From NCBI GenBank assembly GCA_024763575.1, contig JANTFF010000040.1, forward strand, positions 1 through 6,640: a DNA stretch of 6,640 bases, written 5' to 3'. A program made the translations under genes and the position numbers. Source of the DNA: Sulfurovum sp. (GTDB lineage Bacteria; Campylobacterota; Campylobacteria; Campylobacterales; Sulfurovaceae). Under the pieces are notes generated by a model, which was not told the DNA's origin, made no database searches, and saw only the letters and a list, made by a program, of their open reading frames with translations. This document shows positions 1-6,141 of this stretch, piece by piece (the first letter of the stretch is position 1; every line of letters begins with the position of its first letter).

Positions 1-519
1 AAAAAAAAGATACATATACTATCCCCAGAGTTTGACAAAGAACTTATAAAATTACTATCCACATTTGAGTATCCAAAAGAGTTTGATAGTCTCAAAAATA
101 TTATTATGGAGCTTAGCCAAAATTTTTATTATGAAGATGAACAGTTCAAAATAGAGATACTATTAGGAGATGCTAGAGTATCTATACCACAAATAAAACA
201 AAAAATTGACATAGTATATCAAGACGCTTTTAGTCCAAAGAAAAATCCACTACTATGGACAAAAGAGTATTTTGCTGATATAAAATCTCTGTGTAAGGAG
301 GATACAATTTTGACTACATACTCAATAGCTATTTCTGCTCGTATGGGGCTTTATGAGAATGGATTTAATATCTTTTTATCTGATAGTGATGGAGTTCGTC
401 CATATACAGTAGCTAGTCCTAGTATGTTAAAAAATCTAAAATATATAGATATGGAGCTAAAAAAATCTCGAAATTTAGAGGCTAGAAGCCTAAAAGATAG
501 TGATTTTCAAACAATATAA
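1..519 (+). CDS. mnmD: MnmD-type tRNA U34 methyltransferase, 3' part (5' end outside window)
   Basis: The reading frame is open from the first base, so the gene starts upstream; 172 residues are visible. The first in-frame ATG, at 106, is internal, because the 35 codons before it read as normal protein that fits the family (IHILSPEF...). The visible part looks like the SAM-dependent methyltransferase domain of MnmC (Methyltransf_30/DUF752). There is a GDAR segment at visible residues 56-59, then the hallmark DAFSPKKNP..W at about 75-86, whose first Asp matches the catalytic region DGFAP..NP..W of E. coli MnmC, and a closing DGVRPYTVASP stretch. By family knowledge it methylates aminomethyl-uridine (nm5U to mnm5U) at the tRNA wobble position in the cytoplasm. 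The protein stops about 30 residues after the methyltransferase domain, so the FAD-dependent oxidase half of bifunctional MnmC is absent. The next gene starts 12 nt downstream, which suggests co-transcription. Confidence 0.8.
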   Translation, partial: KKKIHILSPEFDKELIKLLSTFEYPKEFDSLKNIIMELSQNFYYEDEQFKIEILLGDARVSIPQIKQKIDIVYQDAFSPKKNPLLWTKEYFADIKSLCKEDTILTTYSIAISARMGLYENGFNIFLSDSDGVRPYTVASPSMLKNLKYIDMELKKSRNLEARSLKDSDFQTI

Positions 520-531
520 TCAAGGAAAAAA

Positions 532-2298
532 ATGACTAAACTACTATTTGGTGTACATATGCACCAACCTGTTGATAATTTAGGAGTTGCTATAGAACAA
601 GCAGTAGAGTTGTGCTACGCTCCATTTTTCGAGCTAATGAGCCAATATCCCAAGTTTAAATTTGCTTTGCACTCTAGTGGGTGGATTTTGGAACATATAC
701 AGAGTAATTATCCACAAATCTTTGAAAATATCAAAAAGTGCAATATAGAGTTTTTTACAGGTGGATATTATGAGCCGATTTTAAGCTCTATTGATGAGAT
801 TTCACAAATTAATCAGATAATGAAACTCACACAATTTATAGAAAAAAATTTCTCTCAAACTCCTAAAGGGTTATGGCTAACAGAGAGAGTTTGGAGTGAT
901 GGGATTATCTCTGCACTAAAAGAGTGTGGAGTTGAGTATGTTATTGTAGATGATGAACATATATATAAAGCAAATCAAAACACAATAGAGGGATATTGGA
1001 CTACTGAAAATGGAGGAGATAGGGTCTCTATATTTCCTATAAATAAAGAGTTACGATACAAAATACCATTTTCTAAAAGTAGTGACTCTATTAATGAGGT
1101 CAAAAAATACTCTACAGCTATTATTTTTGATGATTTAGAAAAGTTTGGACTATGGCCAAAGACCAATGAGTGGGTATATGGTCAAAACTGGTTAAATGAC
1201 TTTGTGCAACAGGCTATAGATGAAGTTGAGACTATACATTTTGAAGATTATCATGAGCAAAATAGCTCTATAGGGCTTATATATCTGCCTGAGAGTTCTT
1301 ATGTAGAGATGAATGAATGGGCTAATGGAAAGTGGAAAAACTTTTTTAATAAATATAGTGAGTCAAATCGTATCCATAAAAGAATGTTGGAATTTAAAAA
1401 GTTACAAAATGAGTCTCTTTTTAAAGCTCAAACCAATGATGTATTTTGGCATGGGGCTTTTGGTGGGATATATCTACCCAATTTACGAGACAATGCTTAT
1501 AGATATATAATTGAGTGTGAGGATTTTTCACAAGATGATATAAGTGTAGAGGATATAGAGATATTGGGTTACCCTCAACTAAAAGCCAAAACCCAAGAGC
1601 TTATTATGAGATTTTCAGCCAAAGGTGGAACTCTAATTGAGTTTGATGATAGAGAGGCTAGATTTAATTTTCAAAATACATTAACAAGAAGAGAAGAGTG
1701 GTATCATAAAGAGATTTTAAACCCTACAGTACATGATAATAGTGGTGAGATAGAGACTATTCACAATATGAATTATGATATATCTGATGAGGTCAAAGAT
1801 AATCTAATTTTTGATAATTATGAGATGGTTTCATTTATAGATTTGATAAAAGATGGGGATAGAGTCTTAAAAAATTTTTCTAATAAAATATTTAATATAA
1901 ATCATAGTTATTTTAGCACAGATGAATTAATAAAAGATTATAATATTTTAGATAACGGTTTTGGATTTCAAAATAGTTTAGTTTTTGCTGGAAAATATAG
2001 TTATGTATTAGAAGTTAATCTACATTTCGCACACTATAATGATTTGAAACTCAATAGTGATAGAGTTCAAAATCAAAATGAACTAATAGATAATATGTTT
2101 GTATTAGAAGATGTATATACTAGACGAAAAATTATAATAGAGTTTGAAAAAGAGATGAAATTAAACTATAAACTTATCAAAACAGTCTCACAGAGTGAAA
2201 AAGGGTTTGATACTATTATTCAAGGTATAAACCTAAGTTTTGAAATTCCATTTACCAATGAATTAGAACTAAAAGGAAAGTTTTTATGTCTGAAATAA
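532..2298 (+). CDS. Glycoside hydrolase family 57 alpha-glucanotransferase/alpha-amylase
   Basis: This 588-residue protein carries all five GH57 signature regions: HMHQP (9-13), GGYYEP (77-82), WLTERVW with probable nucleophile Glu118 (115-121), FDDLEKFGLWP with the acid/base Asp at 200/201 (199-209), and WHGAFGGIYLP (306-316). The N-terminal (beta/alpha)7 barrel is followed by the helical central domain. From about residue 364 (GGTLIEFDDR...TLTRREEWYH) comes the beta-rich C-terminal domain (DUF1926 type) of the 4-alpha-glucanotransferase/AmyC subgroup. It is somewhat shorter than the 659-residue Thermococcus litoralis enzyme. The expected reaction is transfer or hydrolysis of alpha-1,4-glucan chains; transferase versus amylase cannot be decided from motifs. 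No signal peptide is visible, so it acts in the cytoplasm, probably on stored glycogen or maltodextrin. AAGGA at 522-526, 5 nt before ATG, supports the start. Its 3' end overlaps the GalT-family gene by 13 nt. Confidence 0.9.
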   Translation: MTKLLFGVHMHQPVDNLGVAIEQAVELCYAPFFELMSQYPKFKFALHSSGWILEHIQSNYPQIFENIKKCNIEFFTGGYYEPILSSIDEISQINQIMKLTQFIEKNFSQTPKGLWLTERVWSDGIISALKECGVEYVIVDDEHIYKANQNTIEGYWTTENGGDRVSIFPINKELRYKIPFSKSSDSINEVKKYSTAIIFDDLEKFGLWPKTNEWVYGQNWLNDFVQQAIDEVETIHFEDYHEQNSSIGLIYLPESSYVEMNEWANGKWKNFFNKYSESNRIHKRMLEFKKLQNESLFKAQTNDVFWHGAFGGIYLPNLRDNAYRYIIECEDFSQDDISVEDIEILGYPQLKAKTQELIMRFSAKGGTLIEFDDREARFNFQNTLTRREEWYHKEILNPTVHDNSGEIETIHNMNYDISDEVKDNLIFDNYEMVSFIDLIKDGDRVLKNFSNKIFNINHSYFSTDELIKDYNILDNGFGFQNSLVFAGKYSYVLEVNLHFAHYNDLKLNSDRVQNQNELIDNMFVLEDVYTRRKIIIEFEKEMKLNYKLIKTVSQSEKGFDTIIQGINLSFEIPFTNELELKGKFLCLK

Positions 2299-3290
2299 GA
2301 TACTCTAAGTTTGATAATCAATATGTAATTATAGCCCCAGAGAGATTTCATAAACCTCTAAACAAAGATTGTACTTATACCAAAGAAGATATAGACCATT
2401 GCCCTTTTTGTGTGGGAAGAGAAGAAAAAACAACTAGAGAGATTTGCTCAATAAAAGAGAATGGAAAATGGTTAACTAGAGTTGTACCCAATCTATATAC
2501 AGCACTAAATTTAGAGACCAAATTTGCATCAAAAAGAGAAAGATTTTTTGAAAGTTTTGGTGGTTTTGGTATGCATGAGGTTATTATAGATACACCTAAA
2601 CATATTAGTATTTTTGAATTTAGTGAAAGAGACTATTTTTATCTACTAAAAACCATTAGAACTAGAGTTGAAGATTTGAAAAAAGATAGTCGGATTAAAT
2701 ATCTCTCTATATTTAAAAATCATGGACTAAATGCAGGGGCTAGTCAGTCTCATCCACATTCCCAAATTGTTGGTATGCCCATACTTCCTATTGCCAAAAA
2801 AGAGCTACTCCAACGAGAGTTTGATTATTATAAAATACATGGTAGGAAACTTCTAATGGATATAGTAGAGGAGGAGATAGAAGATGATAAAAGAGTACTT
2901 TTTAAAAATAGAGATTTTATCTCATTTATGCCTTATGCCTCTTTGTTTCCTTTTGAAGTGATGATTAGTACATTGGATAACTCTTTTTCATTTACTAATT
3001 TTAGTGATATGAAATTAGAAGAGTTGGCTATTATAATACAAAAGAGTATAAACCTACTCCAAAAAGAGATAGGTGAGTTTGATTTCAATATTGAATTTTT
3101 TGAGCCACCTATCAATAAAAATTTTGATACAGAGGATTTATTTCATAGTATTGAAAACTTTCATCTATTCTATATCCGTATAAGACCTAGAATTTTTAAT
3201 TTAGCAGGGTTTGAGGTAATGAACGAGATGTATATCAACCCAGTTGAACCTGAATTTATCAAAAGTGTTTTAGATGAATTTATATATTGA
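2286..3290 (+). CDS. galT: GalT-family hexose-1-phosphate uridylyl/nucleotidyltransferase
   Basis: The 334-residue protein (E. coli GalT has 348) is a HIT-superfamily GalT. It opens with the family N-terminus RYSKFDNQYVIIAPER. Predicted zinc ligands are Cys39 and Cys42 (CPFC), His97 and His156. The active-site motif HPHSQ (156-160) supplies the nucleophile His158, which takes up the nucleoside monophosphate, and Gln160. Family chemistry is NMP exchange between a nucleotide sugar and a hexose-1-phosphate, classically UDP-glucose with galactose-1-phosphate. No galK, galE or galM is in the window, and the neighbours are alpha-glucan enzymes. A role in glucose-1-phosphate/nucleotide-glucose exchange for glycogen is therefore as plausible as galactose catabolism; this is inference. 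The second (iron) site of E. coli GalT looks degenerate: only His293 remains of the His-X-His pair (FHLFY). AAGGA at 2273-2277 lies 8 nt before ATG. It overlaps both neighbours (13 and 17 nt), implying translational coupling. Confidence 0.88.
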   Translation: MSEIRYSKFDNQYVIIAPERFHKPLNKDCTYTKEDIDHCPFCVGREEKTTREICSIKENGKWLTRVVPNLYTALNLETKFASKRERFFESFGGFGMHEVIIDTPKHISIFEFSERDYFYLLKTIRTRVEDLKKDSRIKYLSIFKNHGLNAGASQSHPHSQIVGMPILPIAKKELLQREFDYYKIHGRKLLMDIVEEEIEDDKRVLFKNRDFISFMPYASLFPFEVMISTLDNSFSFTNFSDMKLEELAIIIQKSINLLQKEIGEFDFNIEFFEPPINKNFDTEDLFHSIENFHLFYIRIRPRIFNLAGFEVMNEMYINPVEPEFIKSVLDEFIY

Positions 3291-4056
3291 TATGGGTGGT
3301 ACTTATACAAGGTATCAGATAGATAATGATAATATGGTTGTGGTAAAAGATAGAGATATAATTTCACTACTTAGTGATATTATTAAAAAATATCCACAAA
3401 TTAAACAGGTAAATATATCATTTGCAGGTCAAGTCAAAGATAATATTATACTATCAGCACCCAATATCAATATAAAAAACTTAGATTTACATAGTTATTT
3501 TCCTAATATTAAATTTAGAGTTGAAAATGACTTAAACTGTGCCGTTTTAGCAGAGTCTAATTATTGGAAAAGTGGTGATATAGTAGCACTTTATATCGGT
3601 ACAGGTATTGGAGCAGGAGTAATTAGTGGAGGTAGATTAATTAATGGCTTTTCAAATGGAGCAGGAGAGATAGGACATATTCCATTTAGACAAGCACCTT
3701 TTTTATGTGGCTGTGGCAAAGATAACTGTGTAGAGCTTTTTAGTAGTGGAAGTGCCATTTTAAAATGGGCTGAATATTTAAATATGGATTTCAAAACATT
3801 AGAGGAGTTACCACCAAATTTATATAATCAATTTTTAGAAGGGATTTTATATAGTACCTCTATTTTGATTACACTATTTAACCCCCAAATTTTAGTTTTG
3901 GGTGGTGGTGTTATAGAAAAAAATAGTTTTTTGATAGATTATATACAAGATAATATCTCACAATATGCTTTTGGTTCTAATCTAAAAGATTTAGAGATAG
4001 TTCAAACTAAATTGGATAATGCCTCTTTGGAGGGGTGTAAACTTTTTAAAAAATAA
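3274..4056 (+). CDS. ROK-family sugar kinase (probable glucokinase)
   Basis: This 260-residue protein has the ROK/actin-like ATPase layout: phosphate-1 loop IDMGGTYTR (5-13), catalytic END with Asp86 (84-86), phosphate-2 loop YIGTGIGAG (107-115), sugar-binding GAGEIGH with Glu132 and His135, and adenosine motif LVLGGGV (207-213). The ROK zinc motif is complete, with His135, Cys145, Cys147 and Cys152 (CGCGKDNC) followed by Glu154. No N-terminal helix-turn-helix is present, so it is a kinase and not a ROK repressor. Expected reaction: glucose + ATP to glucose-6-phosphate in the cytoplasm; fructose, N-acetylglucosamine or N-acetylmannosamine cannot be excluded. It is shorter than the usual roughly 300 residues, but no motif is missing. 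The ATG at 3274 is fixed by the IDxGGT motif starting at residue 5. No clear Shine-Dalgarno precedes it, and it lies 17 nt inside the upstream gene, so translation is probably coupled. It is the last gene of the run. Confidence 0.85.
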   Translation: MNLYIDMGGTYTRYQIDNDNMVVVKDRDIISLLSDIIKKYPQIKQVNISFAGQVKDNIILSAPNINIKNLDLHSYFPNIKFRVENDLNCAVLAESNYWKSGDIVALYIGTGIGAGVISGGRLINGFSNGAGEIGHIPFRQAPFLCGCGKDNCVELFSSGSAILKWAEYLNMDFKTLEELPPNLYNQFLEGILYSTSILITLFNPQILVLGGGVIEKNSFLIDYIQDNISQYAFGSNLKDLEIVQTKLDNASLEGCKLFKK

Positions 4057-4059
4057 AAT

Positions 4060-4073
4060 TATTTAGCTAAATA
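4060..4073. repeat. 14-bp perfect palindrome after the ROK kinase gene
   Basis: TATTTAGCTAAATA reads the same on both strands. It begins 3 nt after the ROK kinase stop codon and is followed by a second, larger dyad. It may contribute to transcript 3'-end formation or be a protein-binding site; the sequence does not decide between these. Confidence 0.5.
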
Positions 4074-4076
4074 GAA

Positions 4077-4113
4077 TTATCGTTTTGAAATTATTATAAT
4101 CTCAAAACGATAA
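4077..4113. terminator. Putative bidirectional terminator hairpin between convergent genes
   Basis: A 12-bp perfect stem (TTATCGTTTTGA at 4077-4088 with TCAAAACGATAA at 4102-4113) continues, after one A-C mismatch, with 4 further pairs (4090-4093 with 4097-4100) closed by a TTA triloop. It sits between the stop codons of the ROK kinase (+) and nfo (-), the classical place for a shared terminator. A strong U-run is missing on the + side (AAAATC follows) and only modest on the - side (TTCTATTT follows). Termination is therefore inferred mainly from position and stem. Confidence 0.55.
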
Positions 4114-4125
4114 AATCAAAATCCT

Positions 4126-5019
4126 TTAATCTTCCTCAACCAAACGATATAACTCTTGAATTTCTCTATCCCAAATAGTATCATCAATAGTCTCTAAAAT
4201 CAGAGGTATATCATCCATTCTACTATCATTCATTATAAATTTAAAGGTATCCCAACCAAGTTCACCTTGACCTAGTGAGTGGTGTCTATCTACTCGACTA
4301 CCTAATTTTGGTTTAGAGTCATTTATATGCATACCTGATAGATATTTAAATCCTACTACTCTATCAAACTCATCCATAGTTTTGTCATAAGCTTCTCTTG
4401 TTCGTAAATCATATCCTGATGTAAAAGTATGACATGTATCCAAACATACACCTACACGGCTTTTATCTTCTACTTTATCAATTAGATGTGCTAGATGTTC
4501 AAATCTATATCCTAGATTTGTTCCTTGTCCTGCTGTGTTCTCTATAACAAGTTTTACTTTTAAATTTTTGGTTTCTGATATAGCAATATTCATAGACTCT
4601 GCTATCAAATTCAAACAGTTTAATTCTGCTTCCATGATTTTATCAGCATATTCTGGGTCTCTTTTGCCTACTTTGACTAAATGGCTACCAGGGTGGAAAT
4701 TGAGTAGTTCTAATCCTAATTGGTCACATCGTCTAAGTTCATCTATAAAAGCCTCTCGTGATTTTTTTAGTTTTGGGGCTTCAGGATTACCTAAATTGAT
4801 GAGGTAACTATCATGAGGTAATACATGTTTAGGTAATATCCCTGATTTTTTTAGATTTGTTTTGAAACTCTCTATCATTTTATCTTCAAGTGGTTTAGCT
4901 ACCCACTGTCTTTGGTTTTTGGTAAACATTGCAAATGCTTTTGCACCTATTTTCATGGCATTTAGTGGAGCATTATCAACTCCACCACTTACACTTACAT
5001 GAGCGCCTACAAATTTCAT
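4126..5019 (-). CDS. nfo: Endonuclease IV (AP endonuclease)
   Basis: The 297-residue protein is a full-length endonuclease IV (E. coli Nfo has 285). It cleaves the backbone 5' of abasic sites and trims blocked 3' ends in base-excision repair, using a trinuclear zinc centre in a TIM barrel. All nine metal ligands can be assigned: His69 ([10 protein letters not shown]), His109 (NFHPGSH), Glu160 (VIENTAGQG), Asp194 and His197 (LDTCH), His231 (HINDSK), Asp244 and His246 (DRHHSLG) and Glu276 (LILETID). The N-terminus [10 protein letters not shown] is typical and sets the start. AAGGAA lies 8 nt upstream of ATG. The gene stands alone on the - strand, convergent with the ROK kinase and divergent from the PP-loop gene, with its own probable promoter. 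Confidence 0.97.
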   Translation of the reverse strand: MKFVGAHVSVSGGVDNAPLNAMKIGAKAFAMFTKNQRQWVAKPLEDKMIESFKTNLKKSGILPKHVLPHDSYLINLGNPEAPKLKKSREAFIDELRRCDQLGLELLNFHPGSHLVKVGKRDPEYADKIMEAELNCLNLIAESMNIAISETKNLKVKLVIENTAGQGTNLGYRFEHLAHLIDKVEDKSRVGVCLDTCHTFTSGYDLRTREAYDKTMDEFDRVVGFKYLSGMHINDSKPKLGSRVDRHHSLGQGELGWDTFKFIMNDSRMDDIPLILETIDDTIWDREIQELYRLVEED

Positions 5020-5044
5020 ATATTTTATTCCTTGTTTTTTGGCT

Positions 5045-5053
5045 ATTGTAGCA
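5045..5053 (-). promoter_or_regulatory. Probable extended -10 promoter of nfo
   Basis: On the - strand TGCTACAAT is an extended -10 element (TGn plus TACAAT, 5 of 6 to TATAAT). It would place the transcription start near 5038 and give a leader of about 19 nt ahead of the nfo ATG, which includes the AAGGAA ribosome site. No good -35 box is seen, as is common for sigma-70 promoters of Campylobacterota. Confidence 0.45.
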
Positions 5054-5088
5054 TATTTAATCTTTGTTGGATTATTCTAATCTTGAAA

Positions 5089-5102
5089 TAACATAAATGT
5101 TA
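5089..5102. repeat. Inverted repeat in the divergent nfo/PP-loop intergenic region
   Basis: TAACAT-AA-ATGTTA has two perfect 6-bp arms around a 2-bp centre. It lies upstream of the probable nfo -10 and about 20 nt upstream of the possible -10 of the rightward gene, where an operator for either gene could sit. It is short, and chance occurrence in AT-rich DNA is possible. Confidence 0.3.
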
Positions 5103-5121
5103 AATTTCATACAAAAACAGA

Positions 5122-5127
5122 TATACT
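5122..5127 (+). promoter_or_regulatory. Possible -10 box for the PP-loop gene
   Basis: TATACT matches TATAAT at 5 of 6 positions and would start transcription near 5134, about 24 nt before the ATG and just upstream of the GGAG ribosome site at 5144-5147. No convincing -35 box is present (TTAAAT at 5100-5105 is weak). Confidence 0.3.
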
Positions 5128-5157
5128 TCCACTATTCAAAAATGGAGAAGATAATTT

Positions 5158-6141
5158 ATGAGAGCAATTTCTTTATTTAGTGGTGGACTTGATAGCATGA
5201 TAGCTATCAAATTAATAGCCGACCAAGGTATAGATGTTACAGCTATACATATCAAAACAGGGTTTGGTGGTACAAAAGATATAACTGATATACTACAAAG
5301 TAGAGCCAAAATGGCAGGGGCTGATTTTAAGGTAATAGATGTACGAGAAGAGTATCTACAAAAAATCTTATTTGACCCCAAATATGGTTATGGTAAAAAT
5401 TTTAATCCATGTATAGATTGCCATGGATATATGTTCCGTGTTGCCAAAGGGATTATGAAGGAGCTTGGAGCTTCATTTATAGTTACAGGTGAAGTAGTAG
5501 GACAAAGACCTATGAGTCAAAGAGCTGATGCACTGAAACAGGTATCTAATCTAGCAGAAGATAAAGAAGATAAACTTATATTGCGTCCTATGTGTGCTAA
5601 ACTTTTAGAACCTACTACTCCAGAGATAGAGGGTTGGGTAGATAGAGAAAAATTATTGGATATATCAGGTAGAAGTAGAGAGAGACAATTAGCTCTTGTT
5701 GAGGAATTTGGTTGGGAAGAGTATGAGTCTCCAGGGGGTGGGTGTCTATTAACTGAAGCTCACTATTCTGATAGAATTCGTGAGTTTATCAAACATGATG
5801 ATTTTGCTGTATCTGATATAGATTTATTGAAATTTGGACGACACTTTAGACTACCAGATGGAGCTAAAGTTGTAGTTGGTAGAAACCAAGAGGATAATGA
5901 AGGGCTACAGAGAGTACATAGTGATAAATATATAACAATCAAACTTCCTATTGGTGGTCCTTTTTCTCTAATAAGTGCTAATGCTACTGATAGTGATAAA
6001 GCTTTAGGGGCAAAACTAGCTATTACTTATGCCAAAAGTTCCCCAAATGAAAGTTATAATGTTTTGGTAGGAGATGAGACTATATCCATCGCACCTTTTG
6101 CTACAAAACAAGAAGCCCAAGCATATTTTTTTAATGCTTAA
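5158..6141 (+). CDS. PP-loop ATPase related to tRNA thiouridylases, with NFACT-R-like C-terminal domain
   Basis: The 327-residue protein begins with the N-type ATP-pyrophosphatase PP-loop SGGLDS (8-13) in the ThiI/MnmA-like setting. Further motifs are NPCIDC (83-88), GEVVGQRPMSQ (111-121) and SPGGGCLLT with Cys196 (191-199). By analogy with MnmA/ThiI the PP-loop would adenylate a base, and Cys85/Cys88 and Cys196 are candidates for sulfur transfer or metal/cluster binding. From about residue 222 (LLKFGRHFRL...KVVVGRNQEDN) the protein resembles the NFACT-R-type RNA-binding domain known from fusions with this PP-loop family. The expected role is tRNA (or other RNA) thiolation in the cytoplasm; substrate and position are unknown. 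It is too short and divergent to be MnmA itself. GGAG at 5144-5147 lies 10 nt before ATG, and the PP-loop distance supports this start. It is divergent from nfo and its stop overlaps the facing gene by 4 nt. Confidence 0.75.
   Translation: MRAISLFSGGLDSMIAIKLIADQGIDVTAIHIKTGFGGTKDITDILQSRAKMAGADFKVIDVREEYLQKILFDPKYGYGKNFNPCIDCHGYMFRVAKGIMKELGASFIVTGEVVGQRPMSQRADALKQVSNLAEDKEDKLILRPMCAKLLEPTTPEIEGWVDREKLLDISGRSRERQLALVEEFGWEEYESPGGGCLLTEAHYSDRIREFIKHDDFAVSDIDLLKFGRHFRLPDGAKVVVGRNQEDNEGLQRVHSDKYITIKLPIGGPFSLISANATDSDKALGAKLAITYAKSSPNESYNVLVGDETISIAPFATKQEAQAYFFNA

Noticed and set aside
1..8. A8 run as a phase-variable tract
   Set aside because: It is short, lies in an AT-rich enzyme gene outside surface or restriction loci, and encodes Lys codons; no sign of phase variation.
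106..519. MnmD gene starting at the ATG at 106
   Set aside because: The frame is open to the window edge and the 35 preceding codons resemble the family's N-terminal part, so the ATG is internal.
1313..1510. A 65-residue + strand frame inside the GH57 gene
   Set aside because: It overlaps the conserved GH57 catalytic region in another frame; no family resemblance and no suitable ribosome site.
4535..4807. A 90-residue + strand reading frame within nfo
   Set aside because: It is antisense to a full-length endonuclease IV with all ligands intact, and has low-complexity Ser/Phe/Leu composition typical of a shadow frame.
5089..5102. FNR/CRP-like (TTGAT-N4-ATCAA) or NssR-like (TTAAC-N4-GTTAA) box
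   Set aside because: The arm sequence and the spacing (TAAC-N6-GTTA) do not fit either consensus, so only an unnamed inverted repeat is reported.
5136..5381. An 81-residue - strand frame over the start of the PP-loop gene
   Set aside because: It covers the PP-loop coding region antisense; its hydrophobic composition follows from the complement of that coding sequence.
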